Assembly: GCF_014230055.1 (NCBI RefSeq)
Contig: NZ_JACHVA010000141.1
Span: 1-57,157, forward strand
DNA: 57,157 nucleotides
Direction: 5' to 3'
Origin: Puniceicoccus vermicola
GTDB taxonomy: Bacteria > Verrucomicrobiota > Verrucomicrobiia > Opitutales > Puniceicoccaceae
The notes under the pieces were generated by a model. That model made no database searches and had not been told where the DNA came from. It saw only the letters and a list, made by a program, of their open reading frames with translations. The position numbers were made by a program, and so were the translations under genes. Below are positions 30,849-39,481 of the stretch, one piece after another. Each line of letters starts with the position of its first letter. The stretch's first letter is position 1.

Positions 30849-31928
30849 ATGGAAGTAAAAAGATCTGCAGTCATCATGGCGGGAGGTCGGGGGGAACGAT
30901 TCTGGCCTCAGAGTCGCCTTACCCGCCCCAAGCACCTCCTTCCCATTGTCGGCGAATCGCCGATGCTCCGCCAAACTGTGGACCGCCTCAAAGGATTGGT
31001 CGAACCTGAGCGAGTATGGGTGATCACCAATCAAGAGCAGGTCGAAGCGGTTCGGGAGATCTGCCCGGAAATCCCCACCGAGCAAATTGTCGCCGAGCCC
31101 GTGGGACGCGACACAGCTCCAGCCGTAGCTCTTGCCGCCCTTTTGGTTGAGAAGAGTGTCGGCGACCACGCTTTTGCCATGCTCCCCGCCGACCATGTGA
31201 TTCAAAATACCGAGGCTTTCCGCAAGGACCTGCTTGCGGCCTTCGAGGCTGCGGAAAAAGACGCTGTAATCGCAACGGTGGGGATTGATCCAACCTTTCC
31301 GGCCACCGGGTACGGTTACATTCAGGCGGATTCCGCAGAAGCGTCCAACGTCTTTCCGGTCCGAAGGTTTGTCGAGAAGCCCGACCTCGAAACCGCTCAA
31401 TCCTACCTCGACGAAGGTAATTATTTTTGGAATGGCGGAATCTTCGTCTGGCGTCCGGGAACCATCCTCGGTGCGATTGAAACACACTGCTCCGAATTGC
31501 ATGCTTCCTTTTCCGCGATCCGCTCGGCTCTCTCTTCGGGAGAAGCTCTCACCGAAATTCTTCCGCGGGAATATCCTCAACTGGAAAAAATCTCTATCGA
31601 CTACGCCGTCATGGAGAAGGCGGACAATGTGGTCATGGTCCAGTCGACTTTTGACTGGGACGACGTGGGCTCCTGGCCCGCGATCGAGCGCCATTTCCCC
31701 AAAGATGAGAACGGCAACATTCTCAAGGGGACCACGGTATCGGAGGATAGTAGCGACAACCTGATCATCTCCGAAGGCGATCACCTCGTCGGAATTGTCG
31801 GCGTCGACGATCTCATGGTGATCCACACCGGCGATGCCACTTTGATCTGCCCGAAAGACCGCGCCCAGGATGTGAAGAAACTGGTGAAAAAGATCGAGGC
31901 GCTGAAAGACGGGAAGAATTATCTTTGA
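30849..31928 (+). CDS. manC: Mannose-1-phosphate guanylyltransferase
   Basis: 359 residues from the ATG at 30849, which begins the conserved strand VKRSAVIMAGGRGERFWPQS; an earlier in-frame ATG at 30810 adds 13 atypical residues. Nucleotidyltransferase signature AGGRGERFWP, PKHLLP, VGRDTAPA, LPADH and FVEKP are all seen. It forms GDP-mannose from mannose-1-phosphate and GTP for polysaccharides. It has only the transferase domain, without the C-terminal phosphomannose-isomerase half. First of four tightly packed genes; its TGA overlaps the ruvX ATG (TGATG). Confidence 0.94.
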   Translation: MEVKRSAVIMAGGRGERFWPQSRLTRPKHLLPIVGESPMLRQTVDRLKGLVEPERVWVITNQEQVEAVREICPEIPTEQIVAEPVGRDTAPAVALAALLVEKSVGDHAFAMLPADHVIQNTEAFRKDLLAAFEAAEKDAVIATVGIDPTFPATGYGYIQADSAEASNVFPVRRFVEKPDLETAQSYLDEGNYFWNGGIFVWRPGTILGAIETHCSELHASFSAIRSALSSGEALTEILPREYPQLEKISIDYAVMEKADNVVMVQSTFDWDDVGSWPAIERHFPKDENGNILKGTTVSEDSSDNLIISEGDHLVGIVGVDDLMVIHTGDATLICPKDRAQDVKKLVKKIEALKDGKNYL

Positions 31929-32410
31929 TGAACCAAGCCGAATCCTGGCTAGCCATTGACTACGGGACCAAGCGAATCGGCCTCGCCCACGCCGATGAAG
32001 TTCGCGTTCCCGTCCCCCTCAATGCCGCGATCGACGGAGACGAAAACTCGCGCCTCGACTATATTGAGAAAGTAATCGGAGAAAAACGGGTTAAAGCGAT
32101 CATCCTCGGCTACCCGGCTCGTCCGGATGGCACCGCCGGGGAAATGGCGAAAGTCGTCGAAGGCTTCCGAGATCGCCTGACCGAACGCTGTCCCCTCCCG
32201 GTCCATCTCGTCGACGAGCGGCTCTCTTCCCAAGATGCTGGACAGCACTGGAACCTGAAAAAGGCCCGTCGCAAACGCAAGACCGGCCAGCTGGACTCCG
32301 CGGCCGCGACCCTCATCCTGCGCGAGTATTTGGACAGCCTCGGACCGCTTCCTTCTGAACTCCTGCTTGATCCCGACCCCGACAACTGCGACCATGATTT
32401 CCATGCCTGA
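31928..32410 (+). CDS. ruvX: Putative pre-16S rRNA nuclease / Holliday junction resolvase YqgF
   Basis: 160 residues. RNase H-like fold: LAIDYGTKRIGLA (D11) at the start, ILGYPARPDG, VHLVDERLSSQDA and a C-terminal DSAAATLILREYL with the last acidic residue. YqgF trims the 5' end of 16S rRNA in E. coli and was first proposed as a resolvase. The ATG at 31928 overlaps the manC stop by one base; the TTG just before is not needed. It is embedded in a sugar-nucleotide run, so the link is probably transcriptional only. Confidence 0.92.
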   Translation: MNQAESWLAIDYGTKRIGLAHADEVRVPVPLNAAIDGDENSRLDYIEKVIGEKRVKAIILGYPARPDGTAGEMAKVVEGFRDRLTERCPLPVHLVDERLSSQDAGQHWNLKKARRKRKTGQLDSAAATLILREYLDSLGPLPSELLLDPDPDNCDHDFHA

Positions 32411-33386
32411 AACCTCCGAAGCCTCGACCATTGGTCGCCAGATAATGGAACTGGAGGCACAAGCGATCCACGCAGGTGCCGAACGACTGGGCGACGAGTT
32501 CAATCAAGCGGTCGAGATCATCCTCCGCACGGCCGGCAAGGTTGTGATCATTGGAATCGGAAAATCGGGCCAGATCGGGCAGAAAATCGCCGCGACCTTT
32601 CGCAGCACCGGGACTCCGGCTGTCTTTCTCCACGCAGCCGAAGCGGTTCACGGCGACCTCGGCCTCTTCGCTTCCGGTGATCCAGTTCTGGCAATTTCCA
32701 AGTCGGGCGCCACAGAAGAAATTCTACGTCTTGAGCAGGCGATCAAGAAAACCGGATCCCCGATCATTGGCATCCTCGGCAATCGCAATTCACCAATGGC
32801 CAGTTGGGTCGATGTCGTTCTCGACGCCTCGGTGGAAAAGGAGGCCGACCCCTTGGGAGTCGCCCCCACCTCGAGCGCCATCCTCGCTCTCTCAATCGGT
32901 GACGCCCTCGCCGGAGCTCTCGTCAAAGCCCGCGGGTTCACCCGCAACGATTTTCTCAGTCTCCACCCTTCCGGCCAGCTCGGTAAGGCCCTCAATCTCA
33001 ACGTCGAGTCGGTCCTTCATCACCCCGACCAAGTTGCCATCGTCGGCCCCGACGCCACCGTGAAGTCGGTGCTCTTTGCCATGACCCGCAAACCACTCGG
33101 AGCCGCCTGCGTAGTGGACCTGAATGGTTGCCTCCTCGGGATATTCACCGACGGGGACCTCCGCCGGGGGCTTGAAGCGGACGAAAACCTCCTCACGCAC
33201 GAAGTCGGGGAATGCATGACCGCCAATCCCGTCTGCGCCGCTCCCACGATGGATCTCCAGACCGCCGCCGAGCTCATGGAAGCCCGATCCTCTCAAATCT
33301 CTGTTCTACCCGTAGTCGAGCCAAGCGACCGAAAGCTCCTCGGGCTCATCCGTCTTCACGACATTTATCAACCTTCGGTCTCCTGA
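32394..33386 (+). CDS. kdsD: Arabinose-5-phosphate isomerase, KpsF/KdsD family
   Basis: About 330 residues; ATG at 32394 or 32403 (both overlap the ruvX end; neither has a clear ribosome-binding site). SIS domain about 35-190 with VVIIGIGKSGQIGQKIA and LAISKSGATEEIL, and the conserved HAAEAVHGDLG. Two CBS repeats follow (about 200-330), with LLGIFTDGDLRR and LLGLIRLHDI. It interconverts ribulose-5-phosphate and arabinose-5-phosphate, the first step towards KDO of lipopolysaccharide. It fits with manC and the sugar aminotransferase beside it. Confidence 0.93.
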   Translation: MISMPETSEASTIGRQIMELEAQAIHAGAERLGDEFNQAVEIILRTAGKVVIIGIGKSGQIGQKIAATFRSTGTPAVFLHAAEAVHGDLGLFASGDPVLAISKSGATEEILRLEQAIKKTGSPIIGILGNRNSPMASWVDVVLDASVEKEADPLGVAPTSSAILALSIGDALAGALVKARGFTRNDFLSLHPSGQLGKALNLNVESVLHHPDQVAIVGPDATVKSVLFAMTRKPLGAACVVDLNGCLLGIFTDGDLRRGLEADENLLTHEVGECMTANPVCAAPTMDLQTAAELMEARSSQISVLPVVEPSDRKLLGLIRLHDIYQPSVS

Positions 33387-33388
33387 CC

Positions 33389-34549
33389 ATGTCCATTCCC
33401 CTCTTCGATCTCACCCGCCAAAATGATGCGCTCATGGATGAGCTGCTCGCTACCGCCGAACGCGTTCTCCGCTCCGGCCGCTACATTATGGGCGACGAAA
33501 TTGACGGCCTCGAGGCTGAAGCAGCTCAAGCTCTCGGCAGCGTGAACTCCCTCGCCGTCAGCTCGGGCACAGACGCGATCCTCCTCGCTCTCATGGCTGC
33601 TGGCATCGGACCTGGCGACGAAGTCATCCTCCCCGATTTCACGTTTTTCGCCACAGGCGGATGCGTCGCCCGCACCGGAGCCCGCCCCGTATTCGTAGAC
33701 GTCTGCCCTTACAGCTATAATCTCCTTCCCGAAGCGGTCGAAGCGGCGATTACGGAAAAGACCCGGGCGATCATTCCCGTGCACCTCTTCGGACAGTCAG
33801 CAGACATGTCCCGCTTGATGCCCATCGCCCAGAAACATGGGCTCCGGGTAATCGAAGACTGCGCCCAATCCATCGGCGCCAAGCACCATGGCGACTATGT
33901 CGGCTCCATCGGCGACTACGGGGCGATCAGCTTTTTCCCCACCAAAAATCTCGGTGGATTCGGTGATGGCGGCCTCGTCCTCGCATCTGATCCCATCGAC
34001 TTCGGGCGGGCCAAGATCATGCGGGTTCACGGGATGGAGCCTAAATACTATCACCCCGAGACCGGTGGAAACTTCCGCATGGACGCGATTCAAGCCGCTC
34101 TCCTCCGGATCAAGCTTCCCCACCTCTCCTCCTACAATGCAGGTCGCCAAGCCAATGCAGAGTATTACCTGAAAACCTTTGGCGAAAATCCACAGGTCTT
34201 CAGCCCAACGGAAGACACCGCCACCGCTACCCAACCTGAGGCCCGCCTCATCCTTCCCCTCACCTATTCTCACAACGAGGTTACTTGGAACCAGTTCACG
34301 GTCCGCATCCCCGGCGAAGGAGCTCGGGAATCTTTCCGCAATCACCTTCAGGAGCACGAGATCGGCACGGAGATTTACTATCCCCTCCCACTGAGCCAGC
34401 AAAAGTGCTTCGAACGGTATTCGCCCGACGCCTGCCCGACCGCCGCAATGGTCGCAGACGAATGCGTGAGCCTCCCGATCTTCCCGGAACTCACCTCCGA
34501 CGAACGCGAGAAAGTTGCCGAGGCAGTCCTCTCCTGGCTAAACCAGTAG
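33389..34549 (+). CDS. DegT/DnrJ/EryC1/StrS sugar aminotransferase
   Basis: 386 residues from the ATG at 33389, 2 bp after the preceding stop; a longer frame upstream overlaps kdsD and is rejected. PLP fold type I: VSSGTDAILLAL near the N-terminus, VIEDCAQSIGAKHHG, and PLP Lys186 in FFPTKNLGGFGDGG; NFRMDAIQAALLRIKL and the GTEIYYPLPL end fit the family. These enzymes put an amino group on a nucleotide-linked keto-sugar for O-antigen, glycoprotein or secondary-metabolite sugars. The exact sugar is not known. Last gene of the manC run. Confidence 0.9.
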   Translation: MSIPLFDLTRQNDALMDELLATAERVLRSGRYIMGDEIDGLEAEAAQALGSVNSLAVSSGTDAILLALMAAGIGPGDEVILPDFTFFATGGCVARTGARPVFVDVCPYSYNLLPEAVEAAITEKTRAIIPVHLFGQSADMSRLMPIAQKHGLRVIEDCAQSIGAKHHGDYVGSIGDYGAISFFPTKNLGGFGDGGLVLASDPIDFGRAKIMRVHGMEPKYYHPETGGNFRMDAIQAALLRIKLPHLSSYNAGRQANAEYYLKTFGENPQVFSPTEDTATATQPEARLILPLTYSHNEVTWNQFTVRIPGEGARESFRNHLQEHEIGTEIYYPLPLSQQKCFERYSPDACPTAAMVADECVSLPIFPELTSDEREKVAEAVLSWLNQ

Positions 34550-34817
34550 CCAACACTTTCGGATTATTTTCGCACCGCTCACAGAAATCCACCGTCGAGC
34601 GGCTCTCCCCATTCTGAGATCTGTCTGCAGAGCACCCATTTCCCCGAGATTACCGGGAATTTCGGAGAAATTTCGGTGACATTCGAAAAAGGAAACAGGT
34701 TTTCCAGTTGAAATTAGAATTGGCTCCTAGTGTGCTATAGAGCACATGGCGCATTGAGCCAGAACCCTCTGAAATCGAAAATCTCCACCTCCGAATTCCC
34801 GGGACCTACCTACTATT
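34550..34817 (+). promoter_or_regulatory. Intergenic region upstream of the dynamin-like gene
   Basis: 268 bp with lower GC than the flanking genes. GTGCT-ATAG-AGCAC at 34732-34745 is a 5-bp-arm inverted repeat; the TGCTATAGA in it resembles an extended -10 box (TGnTATAnT). A TTGAAA at 34708 is too far from it for a standard -35. This is a plausible promoter/operator for the GTPase gene, but unproven. Confidence 0.35.
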
Positions 34818-36938
34818 ATGAGAACTGAAATCCGAGACTTTTGCTCAACACTCTCCCAAACCCTAAAACCTTTTCAGGAGTCGGTCGATAAGGCCCTCCC
34901 GGAAATCCATCGTGCCGCTGAGCCCTTCGACCTCGGCGACCTCCTCAACGGTCTCAAAGCCGACCGCGAGGAAATGAAGAAGATCATTGAGCAAATCGAA
35001 AATGAGGAAGCCTACCTCCTGATCTTCGGACCGCTCAAAAGCGGAAAGTCGACGCTAATGAACGCCATCAGCGGCTCCTACGTGAGTGAGGTCTCAAGCC
35101 TCCCGGCCTACCCGTGCCTCGTCTACGTCCGCCACACCGAAACTCCCCAATACTCCCTTCGCCGTTACGATGGGACCACCACTTCCTTTCCGGACAATTC
35201 CACCCTGCAGCAGGTCGTTCGCGACGCCCATACCGATCTCGCCCGCGCCATCAAGGAAACGGAAGACCGCGGCGAAACCTTTGATCCGGAGGCTCATTTC
35301 AAACAGGCGATCCGTCGCGTCGACATCGGCCTGACCGCAACGGAACTCGACCAAGGAGCAGCCGTCCTGGTCGACACTCCTGGGCTCTTCGCCAAGATGA
35401 AGTTCGGATACGACCGCATGACCCGCGACTTCCGAGATCGCGCGGCCTGCGCGATCTTTGTCGTGAAAGCCGACAACCTCTACCTCGAACCGGTATTCGA
35501 CGAGTTCAACGATCTCCTCTCGAACTTCAGCCGGATCTTCCTGGTGGTGAACACCGACCACTCCAAGAAGGATCTCGAGCCAGACGGACGCTTGCGCCCC
35601 AGCCTCGAAAGCACCGATCCGGACCGCGTCATCGAGACTTTCCGCTCACTGGCGGTCAACACCACCATTCGCCATGCCTTCGAGGAAGGCCGCCTTCAGG
35701 TTTATCCGATCGACCTCCTCCATTCCGCCCAGAAGGTCTTGAGCAAAGATTCCCTCTCCTCCGAAGAAATCGACGGAGGTCCCGGACACGAGCGCTTCCA
35801 GGCATTGAACGATGACCTCGAGGAATATCTCAACGGAAGCGGCTACGTTCGCGAATTTAAAACCGACACCTTCCGTCGTGTCGACCGGATGCAAGGAGGA
35901 TTGGAAAACCATCTTGGTCCCCGGGCCGTCGACCAATTCCAAATCCTGAAGCAGAACGTCGAGAACCGCGTCCAAGCCGCAAACGATCAAGTCGCGGCGG
36001 TCGATATTCTTCGCGAGATCGATTGGAACGAGTCCTTCGCCGAAGCAATGCAGGAGCACGAGCAAGTCCTCAAATCGGATTCCGAACGCTACCTCAAACG
36101 CCTGACCACCCGCGTCTCCGACGTGATCGACGGATGGTTCGAATCCGACGAGAGCCTACTCCAACTCGAGAAAGATCGCCTCGAACCTCTTCTGGAACGC
36201 GAGGCTTCGACGATGATGGATGAGAGCCGTCAACGCATGCGCAGCCTTCTCTCCGAACCGAACGCAGGGGCAAAATTTTCTCCGGACGAAGTAAGCGCGC
36301 TGATGTCGCTGAAGATCGATCTGAACCGGCGTCTTCTCAGTGAAATGGAGGCCGCAGAGTCTCCGGGAGGGACACCACCCGCTTCGGTGAAGATCCCGCC
36401 GGAAGAAATTCCCGTCAATCGCGCATTTCTCGACTATCTCCTCCTCCGCACCAGAAAGCGCGTCCGCAAGGCTCTCTTCGGCAATCTCGAAACTCCGTCC
36501 AAACCGTTGGCACCCGAACAGAAAGAGAAGCGCCTCGGAGACGATAGCCGCCAATTCCTGTCCGACTATCTCAAGGAGCAGATGATCTCAAACCTAGTGG
36601 ACCACCCGCGTCAGGCCGGTTTGGAATACCTGAAGTCCTTCGTGGGCCGTTTCCAAGCGATGTTGGAGGAACTTCTCGACGACCATCGCGAAAAGGCGCT
36701 CGAAGAACTCGAGGCCGCCCGCCGGGCGCAGCGTCAGCACGAAATCATCGAAAAGAACTGCACCCGTCTCCGAAACGACTTCGAGTCCCTCCGGAAAAAG
36801 CTCGATTCCATTCGCAACGAGTTCGCTCCTGCCCCGCTTGAAATCGAGGCAGACGAAGAGGAGGGTTCTTCCGAGGAAAAGGAAGAAGCTGTTTCGGAAG
36901 ACGAATCCGACAACGAAACGGAAGAGAAGGAATCCTGA
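34818..36938 (+). CDS. Dynamin-family large GTPase
   Basis: 706 residues. G1 P-loop GPLKSGKS at 71-78; G3 DTPG at 186-189; G4 NTDH at 245-248 (variant of N/TKxD). The rest is long, charged helix (about 300-700), as in dynamin stalks, with a very acidic Glu/Ser tail. No transmembrane helix is seen, so membrane contact would be peripheral or absent. Bacterial dynamin-like proteins remodel or repair membranes, or act in phage stress; the partner here is unknown. It is monocistronic: own upstream region, and a terminator 43 bp after the stop. The similarity is to YjdA/CrfC-like single GTPases more than to paired DynA/B (inference). Confidence 0.85.
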   Translation: MRTEIRDFCSTLSQTLKPFQESVDKALPEIHRAAEPFDLGDLLNGLKADREEMKKIIEQIENEEAYLLIFGPLKSGKSTLMNAISGSYVSEVSSLPAYPCLVYVRHTETPQYSLRRYDGTTTSFPDNSTLQQVVRDAHTDLARAIKETEDRGETFDPEAHFKQAIRRVDIGLTATELDQGAAVLVDTPGLFAKMKFGYDRMTRDFRDRAACAIFVVKADNLYLEPVFDEFNDLLSNFSRIFLVVNTDHSKKDLEPDGRLRPSLESTDPDRVIETFRSLAVNTTIRHAFEEGRLQVYPIDLLHSAQKVLSKDSLSSEEIDGGPGHERFQALNDDLEEYLNGSGYVREFKTDTFRRVDRMQGGLENHLGPRAVDQFQILKQNVENRVQAANDQVAAVDILREIDWNESFAEAMQEHEQVLKSDSERYLKRLTTRVSDVIDGWFESDESLLQLEKDRLEPLLEREASTMMDESRQRMRSLLSEPNAGAKFSPDEVSALMSLKIDLNRRLLSEMEAAESPGGTPPASVKIPPEEIPVNRAFLDYLLLRTRKRVRKALFGNLETPSKPLAPEQKEKRLGDDSRQFLSDYLKEQMISNLVDHPRQAGLEYLKSFVGRFQAMLEELLDDHREKALEELEAARRAQRQHEIIEKNCTRLRNDFESLRKKLDSIRNEFAPAPLEIEADEEEGSSEEKEEAVSEDESDNETEEKES

Positions 36939-36980
36939 AACAATTACGACAGGCGAAGAGGCATCCAGCCTCTCGCCGAC

Positions 36981-37012
36981 AAAAAAGGGGACAGAATCTG
37001 TCCCCTTTTTTT
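36981..37012. terminator. Bidirectional intrinsic terminator
   Basis: AAAAAAGGGGACAGA-ATC-TGTCCCCTTTTTTT: a GC-rich stem with an A-run on one side and a T-run on the other. It lies between the convergent GTPase (plus) and dapL (minus) genes and can serve both. Confidence 0.93.
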
Positions 37013-37047
37013 GTTAGCAGCTTTTCCGGCTGCACGCGAAAGATCGC

Positions 37048-38298
37048 TTAGAACGAGAACTCGTATTTCGCGAGACGGTTGCGAATCTCGTCGATTACCC
37101 GTTTCTCATTTTCCTCACCATGCGCTTCAAAAGTCACGGAGAAGCGGACATACGCCCCGACGTCATCCCAAGGCACGGTGCTGACCAACTCATTGCGGAT
37201 CAGCCACTGGCTAAAGTCTTCACCCGTCGCAAACTCGATGGCATCCCCACCCGACTCGGGCTTCGCAGACTTCGGTGCCTTCACATAGAGGAAGAAACTA
37301 CCCGATGGCTTCTTCGCATCGAAACCGGAGAAGCGGAGCGCTTCGACCAGTTTGCCCATACGACGAGAATACTTCGCAGAAATCTCCTGAGTAATCCAAG
37401 GACGGGACAAGGCAGCCTCACCAGCTTTCTGAATCGCCAGGAACTGTCCCGAGTCGGAATTATCTTTGACATGGCCGTAAGCCGAAACGATCAGAGGATT
37501 TCCGACGACGAAACCGATGCGCCAACCGGTCATATTGAAACCCTTTGAGAGCGAATGCAGCTCGATGGCCACATCCTTCCCTCCCGGGACCTGCAAAATC
37601 GATAGCGGCTCGCCTTCAAAAATGAGAGCCGCATAGGCTGCATCCTGAATGACGATGATCTCGTTCTTTTTCGCAAACTCGACTACCTCTTCAAAAAATT
37701 CCTTCGTCGCGGAAGCACCGGTCGGGTTGTTCGGATAGTTGAGGACCATCATCTTGGCCTTCTTGAGAACATCCGCAGGGACGGCCTTCAGGTCTGGCAA
37801 AAATCCATTCTCCTCCTTGAGCTCCATGTTGTAGACCTCGCCGCCGTAGTATTTGGCGTGAGTCCCCAAAACGGGATAACCGGGAGTCGTCATCAAAACC
37901 ACGTCGCCGGGATTGATGAAGCAGGCGGGCAACATCGAGAGAGCGGTCTTTGAGCCGATCGAGTGCAGGATCTCGTTTTCCGTATCGAGACCGGTCACTC
38001 CGAAAACTTTTTCCATATAATGAGCGGCGACCTTTTTAAAGGACTCCGATCCATTGTCGGCATACCCCCGATTCTCGCTCAATGCGGCCTCGTGTTGCAG
38101 AGTCTGGACCACCTCCGGGTAGGCCATTTGGTCGGGCTCACCCACTCCCATATCAATGAGAGCCTTCTTGGGGTGCTCCTTCACCGCAGCACGCTTCGCC
38201 CGTTTAATCTTCTCGAACTTATAGATGGCAGTATCCTTGCCAAAGCTCTGACCCCCGATCCGATCGGAAAATTGCGACTGAATGAAAGATTCTTCCAT
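37048..38298 (-). CDS. dapL: LL-diaminopimelate aminotransferase-like class I aminotransferase
   Basis: 416 residues, PLP fold type I. MGVGEPDQMAYPEVV, the GYADNGSESFKKVAAHYM segment, NYPNNPTGASAT and PLP Lys252 in ELHSLSKGFNMTGWRIGF fit the DapL group. DapL turns tetrahydrodipicolinate directly to LL-diaminopimelate, the shortcut of lysine and peptidoglycan-precursor synthesis known from Chlamydia, plants and Verrucomicrobium. Other class I aminotransferases share the fold, so the exact substrate is probable rather than proven. Convergent with the GTPase gene and divergent from panC. Confidence 0.8.
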   Translation of the reverse strand: MEESFIQSQFSDRIGGQSFGKDTAIYKFEKIKRAKRAAVKEHPKKALIDMGVGEPDQMAYPEVVQTLQHEAALSENRGYADNGSESFKKVAAHYMEKVFGVTGLDTENEILHSIGSKTALSMLPACFINPGDVVLMTTPGYPVLGTHAKYYGGEVYNMELKEENGFLPDLKAVPADVLKKAKMMVLNYPNNPTGASATKEFFEEVVEFAKKNEIIVIQDAAYAALIFEGEPLSILQVPGGKDVAIELHSLSKGFNMTGWRIGFVVGNPLIVSAYGHVKDNSDSGQFLAIQKAGEAALSRPWITQEISAKYSRRMGKLVEALRFSGFDAKKPSGSFFLYVKAPKSAKPESGGDAIEFATGEDFSQWLIRNELVSTVPWDDVGAYVRFSVTFEAHGEENEKRVIDEIRNRLAKYEFSF

Positions 38299-38410
38299 GG
38301 TTTCAATTTTTTTAGCAAGAATCCAAACGAAGCAAGGAGGAATGAGAATATCCCCCAGTCCAAATCAATTTCTTTCCTCAAACCTTGAGGATTTCATTCC
38401 CGTCAATCTG

Positions 38411-38440
38411 TAAAGTAATTTTAGCCTGACTACTTTTACA
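38411..38440. promoter_or_regulatory. AT-rich dyad motif, site 4
   Basis: TAAAGTAATTTTAGCCTGAC followed by TACTTTTACA: a weaker copy of the ACCTGGT dyad (core AGCCTGACT, outer arms GTAA/TTTAC). It lies between divergent dapL (113 bp away) and panC (about 150 bp from its ATG), where it could influence either promoter. Confidence 0.4.
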
Positions 38441-38590
38441 CTACCCAAACTCCTCACGAGAGTCGGACTCTCCTGACGGCAACATCCCCTCTTATAGGAT
38501 CATAAATTAATCGTCATTTCGCCGGATACGGGCCTGCGCGCACGGTTTTGTTTGAAAAACTTACGAAATTCCCCTTTCTCTCAACAGCTT

Positions 38591-39433
38591 ATGCAGGTCA
38601 TCCGGTCCATTAACGAAATGCAATCGACTTCGATTTCCAATCGAAGCAAAGGCCAATTGATCGGTCTCGTTCCCACGATGGGAGCTCTTCACGAAGGCCA
38701 TGCCAGCCTGATTGACACGGCAAAAGAAAAATCCGACATCACCATCGTTTCGATTTTTGTCAACCCGACCCAATTTGCGCCCAGTGAAGATTTCCAGCAG
38801 TATCCTCGCGAGTTGGAGCACGATCTGGCCCTCTGCGAAAAACATGGTGTCGACATCGTCTTCGCTCCCTCGGAGGAGGACATCTATCCGAAAAGCTACT
38901 CCACTTTCGTCGAAGAAAATGTAGTCAGCAAAGGTCTCTGCGGCATCTCCCGGCCAAATCATTTCCGCGGGGTCACCACGATCTGCGCCAAGCTTTTCAA
39001 CATCGTCCGCCCGGATGTCGCTGTTTTCGGCCAAAAAGATGCCCAGCAGTGCGCCGTCATCCGGAAAATGATCGACGATCTCCAGATGCCGATCGAGTTG
39101 GCCATCTCACCGACGATCCGCGAAGAGGACGGTCTCGCCAAGAGCTCCCGCAATCAGTACCTCACGCCCGAGCAACGCAAGGATGCCGGATTGATTTTCA
39201 AAGCCCTGAGTGAAGGAAAGTCCCTCGCGGACAACGGAGTTCAAAGCGTGGATCGGATCATTGCCGAAGTCACCCACACCTTGGGAACGAGCCGACGACT
39301 CCGCATCATTTATGCCTCCATCGTCGATAAGATGATGATGCAGCCCGTCAAAGAGGTAAAGTCCGGGGAGTGTCTGATCGCTGTCGCCTGTTGGCTCGAC
39401 CAAGTCCGACTCATCGACAATATTGAACTGTGA
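38591..39433 (+). CDS. panC: Pantothenate synthetase
   Basis: 280 residues from the ATG at 38591; a TTG 13 codons upstream is in frame but those residues lie outside the family. ATP-binding VPTMGALHEGHASLI, IFVNPTQF, FGQKDAQQ and the KMSKS-like AKSSRN loop are all present. It joins pantoate and beta-alanine to form pantothenate for coenzyme A. panB and panD are not in the window. nadB follows after 48 bp on the same strand, so the two cofactor genes may be co-transcribed. Confidence 0.95.
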   Translation: MQVIRSINEMQSTSISNRSKGQLIGLVPTMGALHEGHASLIDTAKEKSDITIVSIFVNPTQFAPSEDFQQYPRELEHDLALCEKHGVDIVFAPSEEDIYPKSYSTFVEENVVSKGLCGISRPNHFRGVTTICAKLFNIVRPDVAVFGQKDAQQCAVIRKMIDDLQMPIELAISPTIREEDGLAKSSRNQYLTPEQRKDAGLIFKALSEGKSLADNGVQSVDRIIAEVTHTLGTSRRLRIIYASIVDKMMMQPVKEVKSGECLIAVACWLDQVRLIDNIEL

Positions 39434-39481
39434 TCTTCCCCTAGATCTCTACCCCTTCTCTACCTATTCTCTCTCCTAACA

